Part shown: positions 54,694 through 63,406 of the stretch, one piece after another | How positions within the stretch are numbered: the stretch's first letter is position 1 | How the letters are laid out: each line of letters begins with the position of its first letter | DNA from: an uncultured Collinsella sp. | GTDB lineage: Bacteria; Actinomycetota; Coriobacteriia; Coriobacteriales; Coriobacteriaceae | Assembly (NCBI GenBank): GCA_900756765.1 | Contig: CAAELE010000007.1 | Span: forward strand, 1-64,000 | DNA: 64,000 nt | Reading direction: 5' to 3' | Notes under the pieces: model-generated | What the model was told of the DNA's origin: nothing | Seen by the model: the letters and a program-made list of their open reading frames with translations, nothing else | The model's database searches: none | Position numbers and translations under genes: made by a program

Positions 54694-54700
54694 TGAGGGA

Positions 54701-54729
54701 ACTATACGGCGGGATTTGAACGGGCTTGA
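54701..54729 (-). promoter_or_regulatory. Candidate ppdK promoter
   Basis: TATAGT (plus 54701-54706) is a good -10 on the minus strand, with a poor -35 (TCAAGC) at 17 bases. It would give a leader of about 70 bases. Confidence 0.4.
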
Positions 54730-54844
54730 GCAGAGGATACGCGGTTTGGTAAACGTGCTAAAACCGGCGGTAAACGGTAGGTAAAGGTGGTTACCTTATG
54801 AAGATACCACTACAGTCTAATTGCAGGTTAAAAGCGGTAGAAAC

Positions 54845-54862
54845 TGATAAAGCGCTTTATCA
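54845..54862. promoter_or_regulatory. 18-base perfect palindrome upstream of ppdK
   Basis: TGATAAAGCGCTTTATCA lies in the 267-base gap between ppsR and ppdK. Its AAGCGCTT centre resembles LacI/GalR-family and catabolite (cre-like) operators. Further GGTAAA/TTACC repeats lie at about 54765-54795. The rest of the gap has no gene. Confidence 0.55.
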
Positions 54863-54892
54863 ATATCAGGTAATTTTAGCTAACCAAATAAG

Positions 54893-55768
54893 CTACTTTT
54901 GTTGAGCGCGGCGGGCGGCACGTCGGGCTCTTGCCTCTTGAATCTCTTCGAGGTGGGCGATGATCTCGGAGGCGCTCTCCTCAATCGCCTTGCCGTCGGT
55001 GCGCACCACAAAGCAACCCAGACGTTTCATGAGGGCGCGAGCCTCCTCGAGCTCGCTGCGTACACTCTCGGGCTCGGCATAGGAACCGGCAACGGCACGG
55101 GCATAGTCGTCGCCCAGGCGGCTATCGCGAATCTCGGAGATGACGCCGACGGTCGAAATCAGACCGAAGAGACGCATCGGGTCGACCTCGTAAATCGACT
55201 TGGGCGGCTCCATACCGTGCGCCAGCGGAACGTTGGCGACCTTGTAGCCCTGATAGGCCAAATACATCGACAGCGGCGTCTTGGATGTGCGCGACACGCC
55301 CAGCAGCACGATATCGGCACCCGACAGATCATCGCAGCCGCGCCCGTCATCGTGCTCGACAAAGTACTCCATGGCCTCGATACGATGGAAATACCGGTCA
55401 TCGGTCTTATGGATCACACCCGCCACTCCTTTTGGTGGCACGCCAATAAGCGACGACAGCACCGCGAGCGACGGGCCGATCAGGTCGACCGAGCGAATGT
55501 GCAGCATGCCCAAGTAGTCGAGCACGCGAGCCCGAAGCGCCGGGTCGACGATGGTATGGAACACGGCGATATCGCGATGGTCGGCATCGACTCTCGGGCC
55601 CACAAACGATTTGACCTGCTCCACCGAGGTCACCTTAGGCAGGCGTAAAACACGAAAAGCCCCTTCATCAAATTGCCCGGACGCCGCAAGCACCACCTCA
55701 CAAGCGGTATCACCGAGCGAGTCGGAAATAACGATAACAGTGGGACGAGCGGTGACCGGGCAATCCAT
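54893..55768 (-). CDS. ppsR: Pyruvate, phosphate dikinase regulatory protein (PDRP)
   Basis: This 291-residue DUF299 protein is a bifunctional ADP-dependent kinase and phosphorylase that inactivates and reactivates PPDK at a Thr next to its catalytic His. It shows VIVISDSLGDTACEVVLAA at the start, KTDDRYFHRIEAMEYFVEHDDG, and the P-loop-like GVSRTSKTPLSMYLAYQGYKVANVP. The ATG at 55768 follows AAGGAG. It ends the glyQ-glyS-ppsR run and precedes its target ppdK. Confidence 0.95.
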   Translation of the reverse strand: MDCPVTARPTVIVISDSLGDTACEVVLAASGQFDEGAFRVLRLPKVTSVEQVKSFVGPRVDADHRDIAVFHTIVDPALRARVLDYLGMLHIRSVDLIGPSLAVLSSLIGVPPKGVAGVIHKTDDRYFHRIEAMEYFVEHDDGRGCDDLSGADIVLLGVSRTSKTPLSMYLAYQGYKVANVPLAHGMEPPKSIYEVDPMRLFGLISTVGVISEIRDSRLGDDYARAVAGSYAEPESVRSELEEARALMKRLGCFVVRTDGKAIEESASEIIAHLEEIQEARARRAARRAQQK

Positions 55769-55802
55769 GCGGGGCTCCTTTTGCGCTTATGCGCAGGCTA
55801 GC

Positions 55803-57899
55803 TTACTTTTTGCGGGCAAGCTCACCAATGTTGGCGATGCCGGAGAAAACGGCCTCAAAGCGGTTGAGCAGCTTAAGGCGATTATCGCGAAGCTGCTCGT
55901 CCTTGTCCATGACCATAACCTCGTCAAAGAAACGGTCGATGGGGGCGCGCAGGGCGGCCAGAGCGGCAAACGCAGCAGGATAATCCTCGGCGGCAAGGGC
56001 GGCATCGACGGCGGTCTGAGCGGCCTCGGAGGCGTCGGCAAGCGCAAGCTCGACCTCGCCCATCATGGCGCGATCGTACTCCGCGCCCAGCTCGGGCTTG
56101 GAGATATGCGCGGCTCGGGCGTAGGCGGTCGCCAGGTTGTCGAAGGTCTCAGCGTCGTTCTTGCGGGCCTCGTCGAGGGCGGCGCAGCGGGCGAAGAAGA
56201 GCGACGGGGCAATGATGTGCACCGCGGAAACAGCGGCAACGGTGTCGGCCGGGATCTTCTCGTCGCGGGCCATGCTCACCAGACGGCCGTGGAAGAAGTC
56301 GCGAACCTGCTGGGCGACCTCGGCGGCGTCGAACTCAATGCCCTGCTCGCTATAGAGCTCGAGCGCAAAGTCGATGAGCGACGTGGGGTCGATCGGCAGA
56401 CGGTCGCGCAGGATGTTGATGATGCCGATGGCGGCACGACGCAGCGCGTACGGGTCGGAAGATCCGGTCGGGGGCTCGCCGATGGCAAAGATGCCGGCAA
56501 TGGTATCGAGCTTATCGGCGCAGGCCACGATGCAGCCAGCGGTGCCCTCGGGCAGCTCGTCGCCGGCAAAGCGGGGACGATAGTGATCGCGGATAGCATG
56601 AGCGACCTCGTCGTCCTCCCCCATCGCGATGGCGTAGTAACCGCCCATCACGCCCTGCTGGCTCGTGAACTCGACGACGGCGTTGGACACCAGGTCGGCC
56701 TTGCACAGGTGCGCGGCACGGCCGGCATCGGCGGCAAGGTGGGCACCCAGGTGAGCCTCGCGGGCAATAGCGAGCGCGAGCTGCTCAATACGCTCGGACT
56801 TGGCGAGCACGCTGCCGAGCTTCTCCTGGAAGGCGACCTTGGCCAGGCGCTCGCGGAACTCGTCGAGGGAGATCTTCAGATCCTCCTCGTAGAAGAACTT
56901 GGCGTCGTCCAGGCGGGCGCGCACAACACGCTCGTTGCCGTCGATCACACGCTCGGCATTCTCGGGCTTGCTGTTGGAGACGATCACGAACTCACGCGTC
57001 AGCTTGCCCTCGCCGTCATAAATCGGGAAGTAGCGCTGGTTGGTGAGCATAGACTCGCAAATGATCTCGTGCGGGACCTTGAGGAACTCCTCATCGAAGG
57101 TACCGACGAGCACCGTCGGCCACTCGCAGAGGTTGATGACCTCCTCGAAGACCTTCTTGGGCGTGTCGACGTGGCAGCCAGGGCGCGCAGCCTCGACCTC
57201 GGCGATACCGGCAAGGATAGCCTTGCGACGGCGCTCGGCAGAAAGCACGCCGGCGTCCTCGAGCACCTGCTCGTAGACGGCGGGGCTGGCAACAACGTGG
57301 TCACCGGGACCAAGTACGCGATGACCGCGCGTGGTGTTGCCGCTCGTCACGTCGGCAAACGACACAGGCACGACGTCCTCGCCCAAAAGGCAGCAGATCC
57401 AACGGACCGGACGAACAAAGGTCGCATGCTCGTGGCCCCAGCGCTGACTACGGTAGTTGGGCCACTGCAGGCCGGCGATGGTCTTCTCGCACAGGGCCGT
57501 CAGGATCGGGGTGGCCGGGGCGGAAGGAATGTTCTTCTCGGCAAAGACGTACTCACGGCCGTCGGTGTCCTCGCGACGGACCAGATCCTCGGCAGCCACA
57601 CCGCACTTGCGGGCGAAGCCCTGGGCGGCCTTGGTGGCGTTACCGTCGGCGTCAAAGGCGATGTTTGCCGCAGGGCCACGCTTGACCTCGTGAACCTCAT
57701 CGGTCGCGGTGGCGACGTCGGCAACGAGCGCGGCCAGGCGACGCGGGCTCGAGATCACGCGGACCTCGCCGTGGGCAAGACCTGCCTCATCGAGACCCTT
57801 GGCGATCATGGTGCCAAGCTGCTTGACGGCATTGTTCAGCGGTGCAGAGGGCATTTCCTCCGTACCGATCTCAAACAGGAAATCCTTAGCGTCTGCCAT
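55803..57899 (-). CDS. glyS: Glycyl-tRNA synthetase beta subunit
   Basis: A 698-residue subunit of the alpha2-beta2 enzyme. It shows FLFEIGTEEMPSAPLN at the start, VISSPRRLAALV, FVRPVRWICCLLG, NQRYFPIYDGEGKLT, and the HD-like and anticodon-binding C-terminal domains (FFDEVMVMDKDEQLRDNRLKL). The ATG follows GAGGTGG and lies 3 bases after glyQ. Confidence 0.97.
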   Translation of the reverse strand: MADAKDFLFEIGTEEMPSAPLNNAVKQLGTMIAKGLDEAGLAHGEVRVISSPRRLAALVADVATATDEVHEVKRGPAANIAFDADGNATKAAQGFARKCGVAAEDLVRREDTDGREYVFAEKNIPSAPATPILTALCEKTIAGLQWPNYRSQRWGHEHATFVRPVRWICCLLGEDVVPVSFADVTSGNTTRGHRVLGPGDHVVASPAVYEQVLEDAGVLSAERRRKAILAGIAEVEAARPGCHVDTPKKVFEEVINLCEWPTVLVGTFDEEFLKVPHEIICESMLTNQRYFPIYDGEGKLTREFVIVSNSKPENAERVIDGNERVVRARLDDAKFFYEEDLKISLDEFRERLAKVAFQEKLGSVLAKSERIEQLALAIAREAHLGAHLAADAGRAAHLCKADLVSNAVVEFTSQQGVMGGYYAIAMGEDDEVAHAIRDHYRPRFAGDELPEGTAGCIVACADKLDTIAGIFAIGEPPTGSSDPYALRRAAIGIINILRDRLPIDPTSLIDFALELYSEQGIEFDAAEVAQQVRDFFHGRLVSMARDEKIPADTVAAVSAVHIIAPSLFFARCAALDEARKNDAETFDNLATAYARAAHISKPELGAEYDRAMMGEVELALADASEAAQTAVDAALAAEDYPAAFAALAALRAPIDRFFDEVMVMDKDEQLRDNRLKLLNRFEAVFSGIANIGELARKK

Positions 57900-57902
57900 G
57901 GC

Positions 57903-58814
57903 TTACGCCACCTCGCCTTCCTGGTCGGCATTCTCGTTGACTCCGGCGACCTCGGCCATGTAGGCCTCGCAGCACGCCTTGGCGACGGCGCGGACGCGCA
58001 GGATGTAGTTGGCACGCTCGACCGCGGACAGGGCGCCGCGGGCATCGAGCAGGTTGAAGGCATGGCTGCACTTCATGACGCAGTCGTACGCCGGCAGCGG
58101 CAGTTTGCGCTCCAGGCAGGAGTGGCACTCGGCCTCGTAGTCGTCAAACTTCTGACGCATCATCTCGACGTTGGCGACCTCAAAGTTGTAAGCGCTGAAC
58201 TCGCGCTCGTTCTCCAGGAACACGTCGCCGTAGGTCATGGGCGTGCCGTCGGGCAGATAGCTCCACACCAGGTCATAGACCGAGTTGACACCCTGGGCGT
58301 ACATGGCGATACGCTCCAGGCCGTAGGTGATCTCGACGGGCACGGGGTCGACCTCGATACCGCCCACCTGCTGGAAGTACGTAAACTGCGTGACCTCCAT
58401 GCCATTGAGCCAGACCTCCCAGCCAAGGCCCCAGGCGCCGAGCGTCGGGCTCTCCCAGTCGTCCTCGACAAAGCGGACGTCATGGTCGTTGGGGTCCAGG
58501 CCAATGGCGGCCAGCGAACCCAGGTAGAGCTCCTGGGCGTTGACCGGCGAGGGCTTGATGAGCACCTGGAACTGATAGTAGTGCTGCATGCGGTTGGGGT
58601 TCTCGCCGTAGCGGCCGTCGGCGGGACGGCGGCAGGGCTGCGCATAGCAGGTGCGCCACTCGGCGGGACCGAGCGAGCGCAGCGTGGTCGCGGTATGGAA
58701 GGTACCGGCACCGACCTCGGAGTCATAGGGCTGCATAATGACGCAGCCCTGCTCGCCCCAGTACTGCTGGAGGCGCAGGATGATGTCTTGGAAGGAAAGC
58801 GATGAAGCGTTCAT
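57903..58814 (-). CDS. glyQ: Glycyl-tRNA synthetase alpha subunit
   Basis: The 303-residue catalytic subunit has FQDIILRLQQYWGEQGCVIMQPYDSEVGAGTFHTAT, YAQPCRRPADGRYGENPNR, LYLGSLAAIGLDPNDHDVRFVEDDWESPTLGAWGLGWEVWLNGMEVTQFTYFQQVGG split over its motifs, all typical of class II GlyRS alpha. The ATG at 58814 has AGAGG very close to it, so initiation may be weak or use another feature. Confidence 0.98.
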   Translation of the reverse strand: MNASSLSFQDIILRLQQYWGEQGCVIMQPYDSEVGAGTFHTATTLRSLGPAEWRTCYAQPCRRPADGRYGENPNRMQHYYQFQVLIKPSPVNAQELYLGSLAAIGLDPNDHDVRFVEDDWESPTLGAWGLGWEVWLNGMEVTQFTYFQQVGGIEVDPVPVEITYGLERIAMYAQGVNSVYDLVWSYLPDGTPMTYGDVFLENEREFSAYNFEVANVEMMRQKFDDYEAECHSCLERKLPLPAYDCVMKCSHAFNLLDARGALSAVERANYILRVRAVAKACCEAYMAEVAGVNENADQEGEVA

Positions 58815-58860
58815 GCCTCTAATATCCCCTCGTCGAAACGATTACACGGTTAGGTACTGT

Positions 58861-58866
58861 ACTATA
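58861..58866 (-). promoter_or_regulatory. Candidate -10 of glyQ
   Basis: TATAGT on the minus strand lies 47 bases before glyQ, just after the lepB stop codon. No matching -35 is evident, so glyQ may also be read from the upstream operon. Confidence 0.4.
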
Positions 58867-58873
58867 GCGGTTT

Positions 58874-59437
58874 TTAGTCGATAGCGCCGATACGGTTGAG
58901 CGGCCAGTAGCGTACAAGCGCCACGGCGATCAAGTCGGAGCGGTCGACCGGGCCAAAGTAGCGGGAATCAGCAGAGTTCTCGCGGTTGTCGCCCATCACC
59001 CACACACAGTCGTCAGGGACGGTGTAGGGATAGCTCACCTGGGCAGCGGGCGCCTGGACGGAAAGCGGCCAGCTCATGCCAGTCGTATAGTCCTCATCGA
59101 GCGCCTGGCCGTCGACGACGACCTTGCCGTCTTGCAGGTCGACCGTCTGGCCGGCCGTGGCGATGACGCGCTTTACCAGCACGTCATGCTCGGACGTGGC
59201 ATCGGGGTTATGGAACACCACGATATCGCCTTGCTTGACGGGCTGTCCGAGTTCGAGCGTCACCTTCTGCGCCAGAATCTGATCGCCGATCTCGATCGTG
59301 GACTCCATGGAGCCGGTGGGCACCACAAAGGGCTCGACCACAAACGCGCGAATCACGAAGGTGGCGACGAGCGCGATCGCAACGATTACGATCCACTCAA
59401 AGGCGCCCCTCAGGGCAGAATGCTGCGATGGGACCAT
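58874..59437 (-). CDS. lepB: Signal peptidase I
   Basis: A 187-residue membrane protease with one N-terminal membrane helix (IVIVAIALVATFVI). The catalytic Ser is in PTGSMESTIEIGDQI, the catalytic Lys in VLVKRVIATAGQTVDL, and the C-terminal signature is GDNRENSADSRYFGPV. It removes signal peptides, including presumably that of the secreted protein at 48952-51759. The ATG at 59437 follows GAGGAGTGA; the longer frame to 59539 overlaps trmD. Confidence 0.95.
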   Translation of the reverse strand: MVPSQHSALRGAFEWIVIVAIALVATFVIRAFVVEPFVVPTGSMESTIEIGDQILAQKVTLELGQPVKQGDIVVFHNPDATSEHDVLVKRVIATAGQTVDLQDGKVVVDGQALDEDYTTGMSWPLSVQAPAAQVSYPYTVPDDCVWVMGDNRENSADSRYFGPVDRSDLIAVALVRYWPLNRIGAID

Positions 59438-59439
59438 TC

Positions 59440-60198
59440 TCACTCCTCGCTCTGCGAATACGAAGCGTCCAGAATCTCCTGCGCGTACGCGCGCTCCTCG
59501 GGCGTAAGGCGTGCCGTCTCGATAAGATCGGGACGCCAACGACAGGTACGCTCGATGGCGTTTTTGCGACGCCAGGCATCGACCTTGGCGTGGTCGCCGC
59601 TTACGAGCACTGGAGGCACGCCCTCGCCATTGAACTCGGCGGGGCGGGTGTACTGCGCGTACTCGAGCAGGCCACCGTCCTCGGCGGTCGAGAAGGACTC
59701 GTCCACGTTGCTCATCTCGTCGCCCAAGGCTCCGGGAATGAGTCGTACGACAGCATCGGCTACGACCATAGCGGGCAGCTCGCCGCCCGTGAGCACGTAG
59801 TCACCGATCGACAGACGCTCATCGGCATACGCATATGCGCGCTCGTCAACGCCCTCGTAACGGCTGCACACAAACAGCAGGCGCTCGCTTTTGAGCAGGC
59901 GCTCGGCCACATGCTGCGTAAAGGGCTCGCCGCAGGGGGTGAAGAACACCACGGTGGGCTTGGGGCCCTCGGAGCTGATGGCCTCGATTGCCTCGGCAAT
60001 GGGCTCGACCTTCATGAGCATACCCTGCCCGCCGCCATACGGCTCGTCATCGACGGTGCGATGGCGGTCGTGCGTCCAGTCGCGCAGGTTATACGCCTTA
60101 AAATCAAAAAGGCCGGCCTTGCGGGCGCGGCCCAAAATCGACGTGGACATGACGGGCTCAAACATCTCGGGAAAGACCGAAAGGGTCTCAATCAGCAT
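59440..60198 (-). CDS. trmD: tRNA (guanine37-N1)-methyltransferase TrmD
   Basis: The 252-residue SPOUT enzyme methylates G37 to prevent frameshifting. It shows TLSVFPEMFEPVMSTSILGRA, DDEPYGGGQGMLMK, and the SAM-binding knot with CSRYEGVDERAYAY and GDYVLTGGELPAMV. The ATG at 60198 follows AGGGAGGA. Confidence 0.97.
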   Translation of the reverse strand: MLIETLSVFPEMFEPVMSTSILGRARKAGLFDFKAYNLRDWTHDRHRTVDDEPYGGGQGMLMKVEPIAEAIEAISSEGPKPTVVFFTPCGEPFTQHVAERLLKSERLLFVCSRYEGVDERAYAYADERLSIGDYVLTGGELPAMVVADAVVRLIPGALGDEMSNVDESFSTAEDGGLLEYAQYTRPAEFNGEGVPPVLVSGDHAKVDAWRRKNAIERTCRWRPDLIETARLTPEERAYAQEILDASYSQSEE

Positions 60199-60208
60199 GC
60201 TGTCCTCC

Positions 60209-60730
60209 CTACTTGTCCATATCGATCAAGCCGTCCATAACGTGGACGGAAATTGTTCCTGTGTCGGGAAGATCGAGCACAACCTGCTCGATCACGGGAA
60301 TCAGCACCTCGCCGTACCGATCACCCTCGACAACCCAAACATCGTTGGCGGGCGTCGACATGATCTCGACAATCGTACCGAGCGAGCCAAAGCGCTCGTC
60401 GGACACCTCGCGACCCATGAGGTCGGTATAGGCGGCGTCGAGCGAATCGAGCTCGAAGTCGTCACGATTGGCCAGCACATAGCATCCGGTGATGCCCTCG
60501 GCCGCCGTCAAGTCATCTATGCCCTCAAACGAGACCAGATCGCCATCGCCCGTATCGGTGACGGATACGACCGTGCAAAAACGGTCGCGCTTGAGCGCCG
60601 GTGGCGTCAAGGCGACGCGCATACCCGGCTCCAATACAGAAGGAAGCCCCCGCAGCGGCTGCGCGAGGACCTCCCCCTTCCTTCCGTGCGGCTTGACCAC
60701 ACGGGCGATGTTTTTGTACTGGGACCTCAA
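60209..60730 (-). CDS. rimM: 16S rRNA processing protein RimM
   Basis: A 173-residue ribosome maturation factor of the 30S head. It has the N-terminal barrel start IARVVKPHGRKGEVLAQP, and the C-terminal PRC-barrel domain with GCYVLANRDDF, DLMGREVSDERFGSLGTIVEI and VLIPVIEQVVLDLPDTG. The start is probably TTG at 60730, 4 bases after khpA, with a weak binding site. Confidence 0.93.
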   Translation of the reverse strand: MRSQYKNIARVVKPHGRKGEVLAQPLRGLPSVLEPGMRVALTPPALKRDRFCTVVSVTDTGDGDLVSFEGIDDLTAAEGITGCYVLANRDDFELDSLDAAYTDLMGREVSDERFGSLGTIVEIMSTPANDVWVVEGDRYGEVLIPVIEQVVLDLPDTGTISVHVMDGLIDMDK

Positions 60731-60734
60731 GGTC

Positions 60735-61019
60735 CTAGCCCAGAACCTCTACCTCGACAGCAGTGTCGAGGCGAGCGGCCAGTGCACGGGCGAGCGTACG
60801 AATGGCCTTGATGGTACGGCCACGACGGCCGATGACCTTAGCGACATCATCCTCGGCAACCGAAACCTCAATCGTAGAGGCGTCGTCACCATCGATGACC
60901 TCGAGGCTCACGGAATCCGGGTCGTCGACGATCTGAACAACGAGATATTCGACGAGATCGGCGATGCGATCTGAGAGCATTGCCTCACCCTCGAGCTGTG
61001 CAGCGTCAACCTCAGGCAC
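60735..61019 (-). CDS. khpA: KH-domain RNA-binding protein KhpA
   Basis: The 94-residue protein contains a single KH domain with the GxxG loop (KVIGRRGRTIKAIRTLARAL). KhpA pairs with KhpB in Gram-positive bacteria and binds many RNAs. A GTG start at 61019 follows GAGGAG. Its place between rpsP and rimM is the conserved one. Confidence 0.93.
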   Translation of the reverse strand: MPEVDAAQLEGEAMLSDRIADLVEYLVVQIVDDPDSVSLEVIDGDDASTIEVSVAEDDVAKVIGRRGRTIKAIRTLARALAARLDTAVEVEVLG

Positions 61020-61022
61020 GAT

Positions 61023-61364
61023 TTACTCCTCGGCGCCCTCAGCGGCCTCAGCGGCAGCCTTAGCGGCCTCGGCCTCTTTGGCGAGCTGCTTCTTGGACTT
61101 CTTGACGACGGTCTCAGTCTTCTCACCCTCGTTGGCGGCCTTGACCAGAGCGGCGACGGCGTCGGTGAGCTGAGCGCCCTTGGACTGCCAGTCAGCGATC
61201 TTCTCGAGGTCGAGGTTGATGGTCTTGGGGGCGGTCATCGGGTTGTAGCGGCCAACCTCCTCGATGATACGACCGTCACGCGGGGCGCGGGAATCGGCGA
61301 CGACGACACGGTAGTACGGACGCTTCTTAGCGCCGTGACGAGCAAGGCGAATCTTGACTGCCAA
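61023..61364 (-). CDS. rpsP: 30S ribosomal protein S16 with Ala/Lys-rich tail
   Basis: The 113-residue protein has the S16 core AVKIRLARHGAKKRPYYRVVVADSRAPRDGRIIEEVGRYNP split over its first 60 residues. It also carries a C-terminal tail rich in Ala, Lys and Glu (KKQLAKEAEAAKAAAEAAEG), about 30 residues beyond the usual end. The start is TTG at 61364, six bases after GAGGAG, set by the conserved AVKIRL. It leads rpsP-khpA-rimM-trmD-lepB. Confidence 0.97.
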   Translation of the reverse strand: MAVKIRLARHGAKKRPYYRVVVADSRAPRDGRIIEEVGRYNPMTAPKTINLDLEKIADWQSKGAQLTDAVAALVKAANEGEKTETVVKKSKKQLAKEAEAAKAAAEAAEGAEE

Positions 61365-61493
61365 AGGAAACTCCTCCAACCAAGCAGCTTTAGGCTGCAA
61401 CTACAAACAAACAGTTGAACATAATACGCCATCGACGCGGGCAGGTGAAGTCCGTGAGACCAACTTCTTCGGTGTAGTCGAGGGCAAATCCAT

Positions 61494-61521
61494 ATCTTAG
61501 ACAAGAATTCGCGATTTGCAA
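61494..61521 (-). promoter_or_regulatory. Promoter of the rpsP operon
   Basis: TTGCAA (plus 61516-61521), a 16-base spacer and TAAGAT (plus 61494-61499) on the minus strand. It gives a leader of about 125 bases before rpsP. Confidence 0.55.
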
Positions 61522-61553
61522 GCACATACACGCACCCCACATGAGCTGCGCGG

Positions 61554-61559
61554 TATACT
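61554..61559 (+). promoter_or_regulatory. -10 box of dinB, suggesting a leaderless mRNA
   Basis: TATACT ends only 6 bases before the dinB ATG at 61566, so the transcript would begin at or next to the start codon. There is no Shine-Dalgarno sequence. The -35 region is weak. Confidence 0.5.
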
Positions 61560-61565
61560 CATGAC

Positions 61566-62822
61566 ATGGAAAGACGCGAACATACATACGGTTATGAGGA
61601 TACTGCAGGCGTTACGCCGCCGCCCTGGACGGGTCCGGCGGTGGGCCTGATGGACCTCGATGCGTTTTTTGCGAGCGTGGAGATGCTCGATCATCCCGAA
61701 TGGCGCGGCAAGCCGCTCATCGTGGGTGGTGATGCCGATTCCCGCGGCGTTGTGTCCACGTGTTCGTACGAGGCACGTCGCTTTGGCGTGCATTCCGCCA
61801 TGCCCTCGGCCGAGGCACAGCGCCTCTGCCCGCAGGCCATTTGGACGCACGGACACTTTGATCGCTACCACGAGGTCAGCGCGCAGGTCATGGCGATTCT
61901 TGCCGATGAGACCCCGCGCGTGGAGCGCGTATCCATCGACGAGGCCTTTATCGATATCACGCCGGGCCGCTTTGCGCCCGAAGACCCGCTGCTGGTTGCG
62001 CGGCGCATAAGCGACCGCGTGGCAGCGCTGGGAGTGACCTGCTCTATTGGCGTGGGCTGCAACAAGACGGTCGCAAAGATCGCAAGCGAGCGGGACAAGC
62101 CGTTTGGGCTGACCATCGTGCGCCCCGGAACCGAGCAGCGCTTTTTGGCCGCGCTGCCGGTATCTGCCATGAGCGGCATCGGGCGTTCGGCCGAGGAGCG
62201 ACTGCGCCGCATGCGCATCTATACGCTCGGCGAGCTTTCACGCGCGCCAGAATCCACCCTGGCCTCTATTTTTGGTGTCAACGGCGAACGCATGCGCCAG
62301 CGTGCGCTGGGACTCGAGGTTTCCGAAGTCACGAGTCTGGACGAGGAACGCGAGGTTAAATCGGTGAGCAATGAGCGCACCTTTGCGAAAGATTTGACTG
62401 AGCGTGGGGACATCGAAGCGGCGATTGCGCTGTTGGGAGAGTCAGTGGGACGCCGTCTGCGCCGTCAGGAGCTGACGGGCGGAACCGTAACGCTCAAGCT
62501 CAAATACTCTTACGGCAGCGGACGCACGGCACAGCGCCGCTTGCCCCACCCCACCGACGACGAGAATATCTTTGTGGCCGTAGCGCTCGAGCTGCTCGAC
62601 AATATCTGGCAAGAAGGCATGCACGTGCGTCTGGCGGGTATCGGCATGAGCGACTTCAATCACCAAGGCGGCATCCAAACCGACCTGTTCTGCGAAGTCG
62701 ATGACCGTGGAGCCCAATCCAGCGACCGCCGGGACCTCTCCGTCGCCATCGACGCCGTCCGAGACAAATTCGGCGACACCGCCCTATCCTTCGGCCGCCA
62801 ATCCCGCTTCTCCTCCCAATGA
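61566..62822 (+). CDS. dinB: DNA polymerase IV (Y family)
   Basis: A 418-residue translesion polymerase. Catalytic acids are in LMDLDAFFASVE and RVSIDEAFIDIT; the steric and palm motifs include CSYEARRFGVHSAMPSAEAQRLCP. A helix-hairpin-helix (VSAMSGIGRSAEERLRRM) and the little-finger domain (SVSNERTFAKDLTE) follow. The C-terminus lacks a clear QLxLF clamp-binding motif; QTDLFCEVD near residue 375 may serve. It is divergent from the rpsP operon. Confidence 0.95.
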   Translation: MERREHTYGYEDTAGVTPPPWTGPAVGLMDLDAFFASVEMLDHPEWRGKPLIVGGDADSRGVVSTCSYEARRFGVHSAMPSAEAQRLCPQAIWTHGHFDRYHEVSAQVMAILADETPRVERVSIDEAFIDITPGRFAPEDPLLVARRISDRVAALGVTCSIGVGCNKTVAKIASERDKPFGLTIVRPGTEQRFLAALPVSAMSGIGRSAEERLRRMRIYTLGELSRAPESTLASIFGVNGERMRQRALGLEVSEVTSLDEEREVKSVSNERTFAKDLTERGDIEAAIALLGESVGRRLRRQELTGGTVTLKLKYSYGSGRTAQRRLPHPTDDENIFVAVALELLDNIWQEGMHVRLAGIGMSDFNHQGGIQTDLFCEVDDRGAQSSDRRDLSVAIDAVRDKFGDTALSFGRQSRFSSQ

Positions 62823-62836
62823 TTTGCGTTTTGGGC

Positions 62837-62878
62837 AAAAAGAAAGCCGGGCAGCTGCAGGTAGCGCAACTGCCCGGC
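62837..62878 (-). terminator. Intrinsic terminator of rsfS
   Basis: GCCGGGCAG and CTGCCCGGC form a 9-bp stem extended by a GTTGC/GCAGC pairing. On the minus strand it is followed by UUUCUUUUU. It also lies just past dinB on the plus strand but has no T run in that direction. Confidence 0.85.
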
Positions 62879-62922
62879 GAACGGTAGAGGGTAGCTAAAA
62901 AAGCCCCGTCCCAAATGAGCTA

Positions 62923-63378
62923 CTAGAGGAGGTTGAGGGGGAGCTGGGGGGCGTCGCCCCAGAGCTTCTCGAGGCGGTAGAAGTCGCGGGCCTCGGGGGT
63001 GAAGACGTGGACGACAACCGAGCCGTAATCCATGAGCATCCAGGTCTTCTGCTCACGGCCCTCGATGGAGAACGGGTGCTCACCGCAGGCCTCGGCAACC
63101 TTCTCCTCGATCTCGTCGACGATAGAATCGACCTGGCGGTTGTTGGTACCGGTGGCGAGCACAAAATAGTCGCACACGTCGGAGAGCTCGGTCAGGTCGA
63201 GCACCTGTACGTCCTCGCCTTTCTTGTCGTAGGCGGCCTGCGCGGCGGCGCGGGCGACATCCTCGGCGGCGACACCGCTCGCGGACAGGGAGGCAGCGGT
63301 GCGGTCGGACGTGGCAACGAAGCTCTTGTGCTCCACACCTTCAAGAATCTGCTCGTCGGTCATGGTCTCATCGGCCAT
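62923..63378 (-). CDS. rsfS: Ribosomal silencing factor RsfS
   Basis: The 151-residue protein has the RsfS core: YDKKGEDVQVLDLTELSDVCDYFVLATGTNNRQVDSIVDEI and the end MDYGSVVVHVFTPEARDFYRLEKLWGDAP, split over two conserved blocks. RsfS binds L14 and blocks subunit joining in starvation. About 45 residues of low-complexity sequence precede the core. The ATG at 63378 follows AAAGAGG. Confidence 0.95.
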   Translation of the reverse strand: MADETMTDEQILEGVEHKSFVATSDRTAASLSASGVAAEDVARAAAQAAYDKKGEDVQVLDLTELSDVCDYFVLATGTNNRQVDSIVDEIEEKVAEACGEHPFSIEGREQKTWMLMDYGSVVVHVFTPEARDFYRLEKLWGDAPQLPLNLL

Positions 63379-63406
63379 GGAATACCTCTTTCTAGACACA
63401 CCCGAG

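Noticed and set aside
61566..61600. A possible LexA (SOS) box, CGAACATACATACGG, at the start of dinB
   Set aside because: Only the first half matches CGAAC; the second half lacks GTTCG, and the site is inside the coding sequence.
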